A stretch of 7,072 nucleotides of DNA, taken from assembly GCA_900751685.1 (NCBI GenBank), contig CAADSR010000264.1, positions 1 to 7,072 of the forward strand, given 5' to 3'. Made by a program: the position numbers and the translations under genes. Under the pieces are notes generated by a model, which saw nothing but the letters and a program-made list of their open reading frames with translations, did no database searches and was not told the DNA's origin. This DNA is from Clostridia bacterium (GTDB lineage: Bacteria; Bacillota; Clostridia; UBA1381). Numbering within the stretch: the first letter of the stretch is position 1; every line of letters starts with the position of its first letter. This document shows, piece after piece, positions 5,633 to 7,072 of this stretch.

Positions 5633-7072
5633 AAAATAAGCCTGTGATGACGCCCTCTGGCGTAACATCTATATTCTGTGCAGCAGGCTGCTTCGGAAGC
5701 CCTGGCATCACCATGATATCTCCTGTCTCTACTACAATAAATCCAGCCCCGTTCGATACCCTTACCTCCGACACGGTCACCTCAAACCCGGAAGGCCGTC
5801 CTAAAAGCTTTGGATCATCTGACAGGGAATATTGGGTTTTTGCCATGCAGACCGGCTTCCGGTCTAATCCCAGCTCCTCTAAACGGCGGATTTGCCGCAG
5901 CGCCCGGGGCGTGTATACCACGCTGTCTCCTCCATAGATCTTTGTTACAATCGTTTTGATTTTATCTTGTATACTGTCTTCTACAGAATAGATTGGTGCC
6001 GCATGGGAAGATTTGCTCTCCAGAGTATCAAGCACCTTTTGTGCCAGCTCTATCCCGCCTTCTCCGCCTTTGGCAAATACCTCGGAGCGTGCACAAACAG
6101 CCCCCAGTCTCTGACAAGCATCTATAATGACCTGTATCTCTTCTTCCGTATCTGTATCAAAACAATTGACCGCAACAACGACCGGCGCTCCAAAAGACTG
6201 CATATTTTCAATATGCTTCTCTAAGTTTACCAGTCCCCGTGTAAGGGCTTGCACATCCGGCTTTTTTAATTCTGTCTTACAGATGCCGCCGTTATATTTC
6301 AACGCCCGGACCGTTGCCACAATCACAATCGCATCCGGCGCGATATTCCCAAACCGGCATTTGATGTCCATAAATTTTTCGGCGCCTAAATCAGCCCCAA
6401 ACCCAGCCTCCGTCACCGTGTAATCAGAAAGCTTCATTGCCAGCCGTGTGGCCTGGATGCTGTTGCACCCATGGGCAATATTCGCAAAAGGCCCGCCATG
6501 GATCAGGCATGGCGTATGCTCCAGCGTCTGGACCAGGTTTGGTTTTATGGCGTCTTTAAGAAGGGCACACATTGCGCCCTCTGCGTTAAGGTCAGATGCT
6601 TTTACCGGCTGCCCTTCCATGGTATACCCAATGATGATCTCTCCCAAACGGTATTTGAGGTCCTCCAAATCTGCCGCCAGGCATAAAACGGCCATGACTT
6701 CAGAGGCGACTGTGATCATAAAGCCGTCCTCCCTCGGGATGCCGTTGATCTTCCCGCCCAGGCCCACAATGGTATGGCGCAAAGCACGGTCATTCGTATC
6801 CATGACCCGTTTGAATACAATATTATTCACATCGATATGCAGGGCATTTCCCTGATGGATATGATTATCAATCATAGCGCAAAGCAAGTTGTTCGCTGCT
6901 GTAATCGCATGCATGTCCCCGGTAAAATGGAGGTTGATATCCTCCATAGGCACCACCTGGCTGTACCCGCCCCCGGCAGCCCCGCCCTTGAGCCCCATAA
7001 CGGGACCTAAAGAAGGTTCACGCAAGGCAAGCACGCAGTTTTTTCCCAGCCTTGATAAGGCGTCTCCAAGCC
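5631..7072 (-). CDS. fhs: Formate-tetrahydrofolate ligase (N-terminus outside window)
   Basis: This enzyme makes 10-formyl-tetrahydrofolate from formate, THF and ATP. It feeds purine and fMet-tRNA synthesis, and in acetogens it is a step of the methyl branch of the Wood-Ljungdahl pathway. The window holds the last 479 codons and the TAA stop. The frame stays open to the right edge (LGDALSRLGKNCVLALREPS), so the start lies off the window, and about 75-80 residues with the P-loop (family form PAGEGKTT) are expected just past the edge. GTG at 7034 is an internal valine codon, not the start. Both family signatures are intact: GLKGGAAGGGY (codons near 6960-6992) and VATVRALKYNGG (codons near 6287-6322). 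PMEDINLHFTGD and the C-terminal DIMVMPGLP also match. The gene ends 9 nt before tsaE with no terminator. Whether the role is autotrophic or only anabolic cannot be judged from this gene. Confidence 0.97.
   Translation of the reverse strand, partial: LGDALSRLGKNCVLALREPSLGPVMGLKGGAAGGGYSQVVPMEDINLHFTGDMHAITAANNLLCAMIDNHIHQGNALHIDVNNIVFKRVMDTNDRALRHTIVGLGGKINGIPREDGFMITVASEVMAVLCLAADLEDLKYRLGEIIIGYTMEGQPVKASDLNAEGAMCALLKDAIKPNLVQTLEHTPCLIHGGPFANIAHGCNSIQATRLAMKLSDYTVTEAGFGADLGAEKFMDIKCRFGNIAPDAIVIVATVRALKYNGGICKTELKKPDVQALTRGLVNLEKHIENMQSFGAPVVVAVNCFDTDTEEEIQVIIDACQRLGAVCARSEVFAKGGEGGIELAQKVLDTLESKSSHAAPIYSVEDSIQDKIKTIVTKIYGGDSVVYTPRALRQIRRLEELGLDRKPVCMAKTQYSLSDDPKLLGRPSGFEVTVSEVRVSNGAGFIVVETGDIMVMPGLPKQPAAQNIDVTPEGVITGLF

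Noticed and set aside
6448..6855. 135-codon plus-strand open frame opposite fhs
   Set aside because: It is the antisense shadow of a conserved enzyme with no independent evidence.
7032..7034. GTG as the start of Fhs
   Set aside because: The frame continues to the right edge with family-conserved residues, and the P-loop must lie upstream.

Overview
The window reads as a chromosomal core region of a Gram-positive, low-to-medium GC anaerobe of the class Clostridia. Lachnospiraceae is the best guess. The grounds are the protein styles (a DivIB-type FtsQ with a long Arg/Gly-rich cytoplasmic tail, a Clostridia-like FtsZ), the presence of formate-tetrahydrofolate ligase, AGGAGG-type ribosome sites and AT-rich sigma-A-like promoter sequence. 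This assignment is inference from reading; no search was possible.

Layout. Seven genes run right to left on the minus strand: fhs (5' end outside the window), tsaE, tsaB, rpiB, murA, ftsQ/divIB and ftsZ. The fhs-tsaE-tsaB-rpiB block is very tight: a 9-nt gap, then a 4-nt ATGA overlap, then a 1-nt gap. It is therefore probably one transcript. A 63-nt AT-rich gap separates rpiB from murA, and murA-ftsQ are 6 nt apart. A 186-nt gap before ftsZ carries a good sigma-A promoter candidate, two inverted repeats and a small leader hairpin. A strong intrinsic terminator lies 8 nt past the ftsZ stop. At the far left, converging on ftsZ from the plus strand, is the last 46 codons of a tyrosine recombinase/integrase, so a mobile element or its remnant may lie just off the left edge.

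How the genes fit together. Fhs makes 10-formyl-THF for one-carbon metabolism. TsaE and TsaB are two of the proteins that make the t6A37 modification of ANN-decoding tRNAs; tsaD and tsaC are not here. RpiB interconverts ribose-5-phosphate and ribulose-5-phosphate. MurA starts peptidoglycan precursor synthesis, FtsQ/DivIB is a divisome membrane scaffold, and FtsZ is the cytokinetic GTPase. The right half is growth and translation housekeeping, and the left half is a reduced division/cell-wall cluster without ftsA.

I do not see a previously undescribed system. The points most worth a second look are the integrase abutting the ftsZ terminator, the missing ftsA and sporulation neighbours around ftsZ, the palindromes in the ftsQ-ftsZ gap, the GTG start of murA, and rpiB sitting where rimI/tsaD often follow tsaB. 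There is no gene-free stretch longer than 300 bases, and no tRNA, rRNA or CRISPR array was seen.
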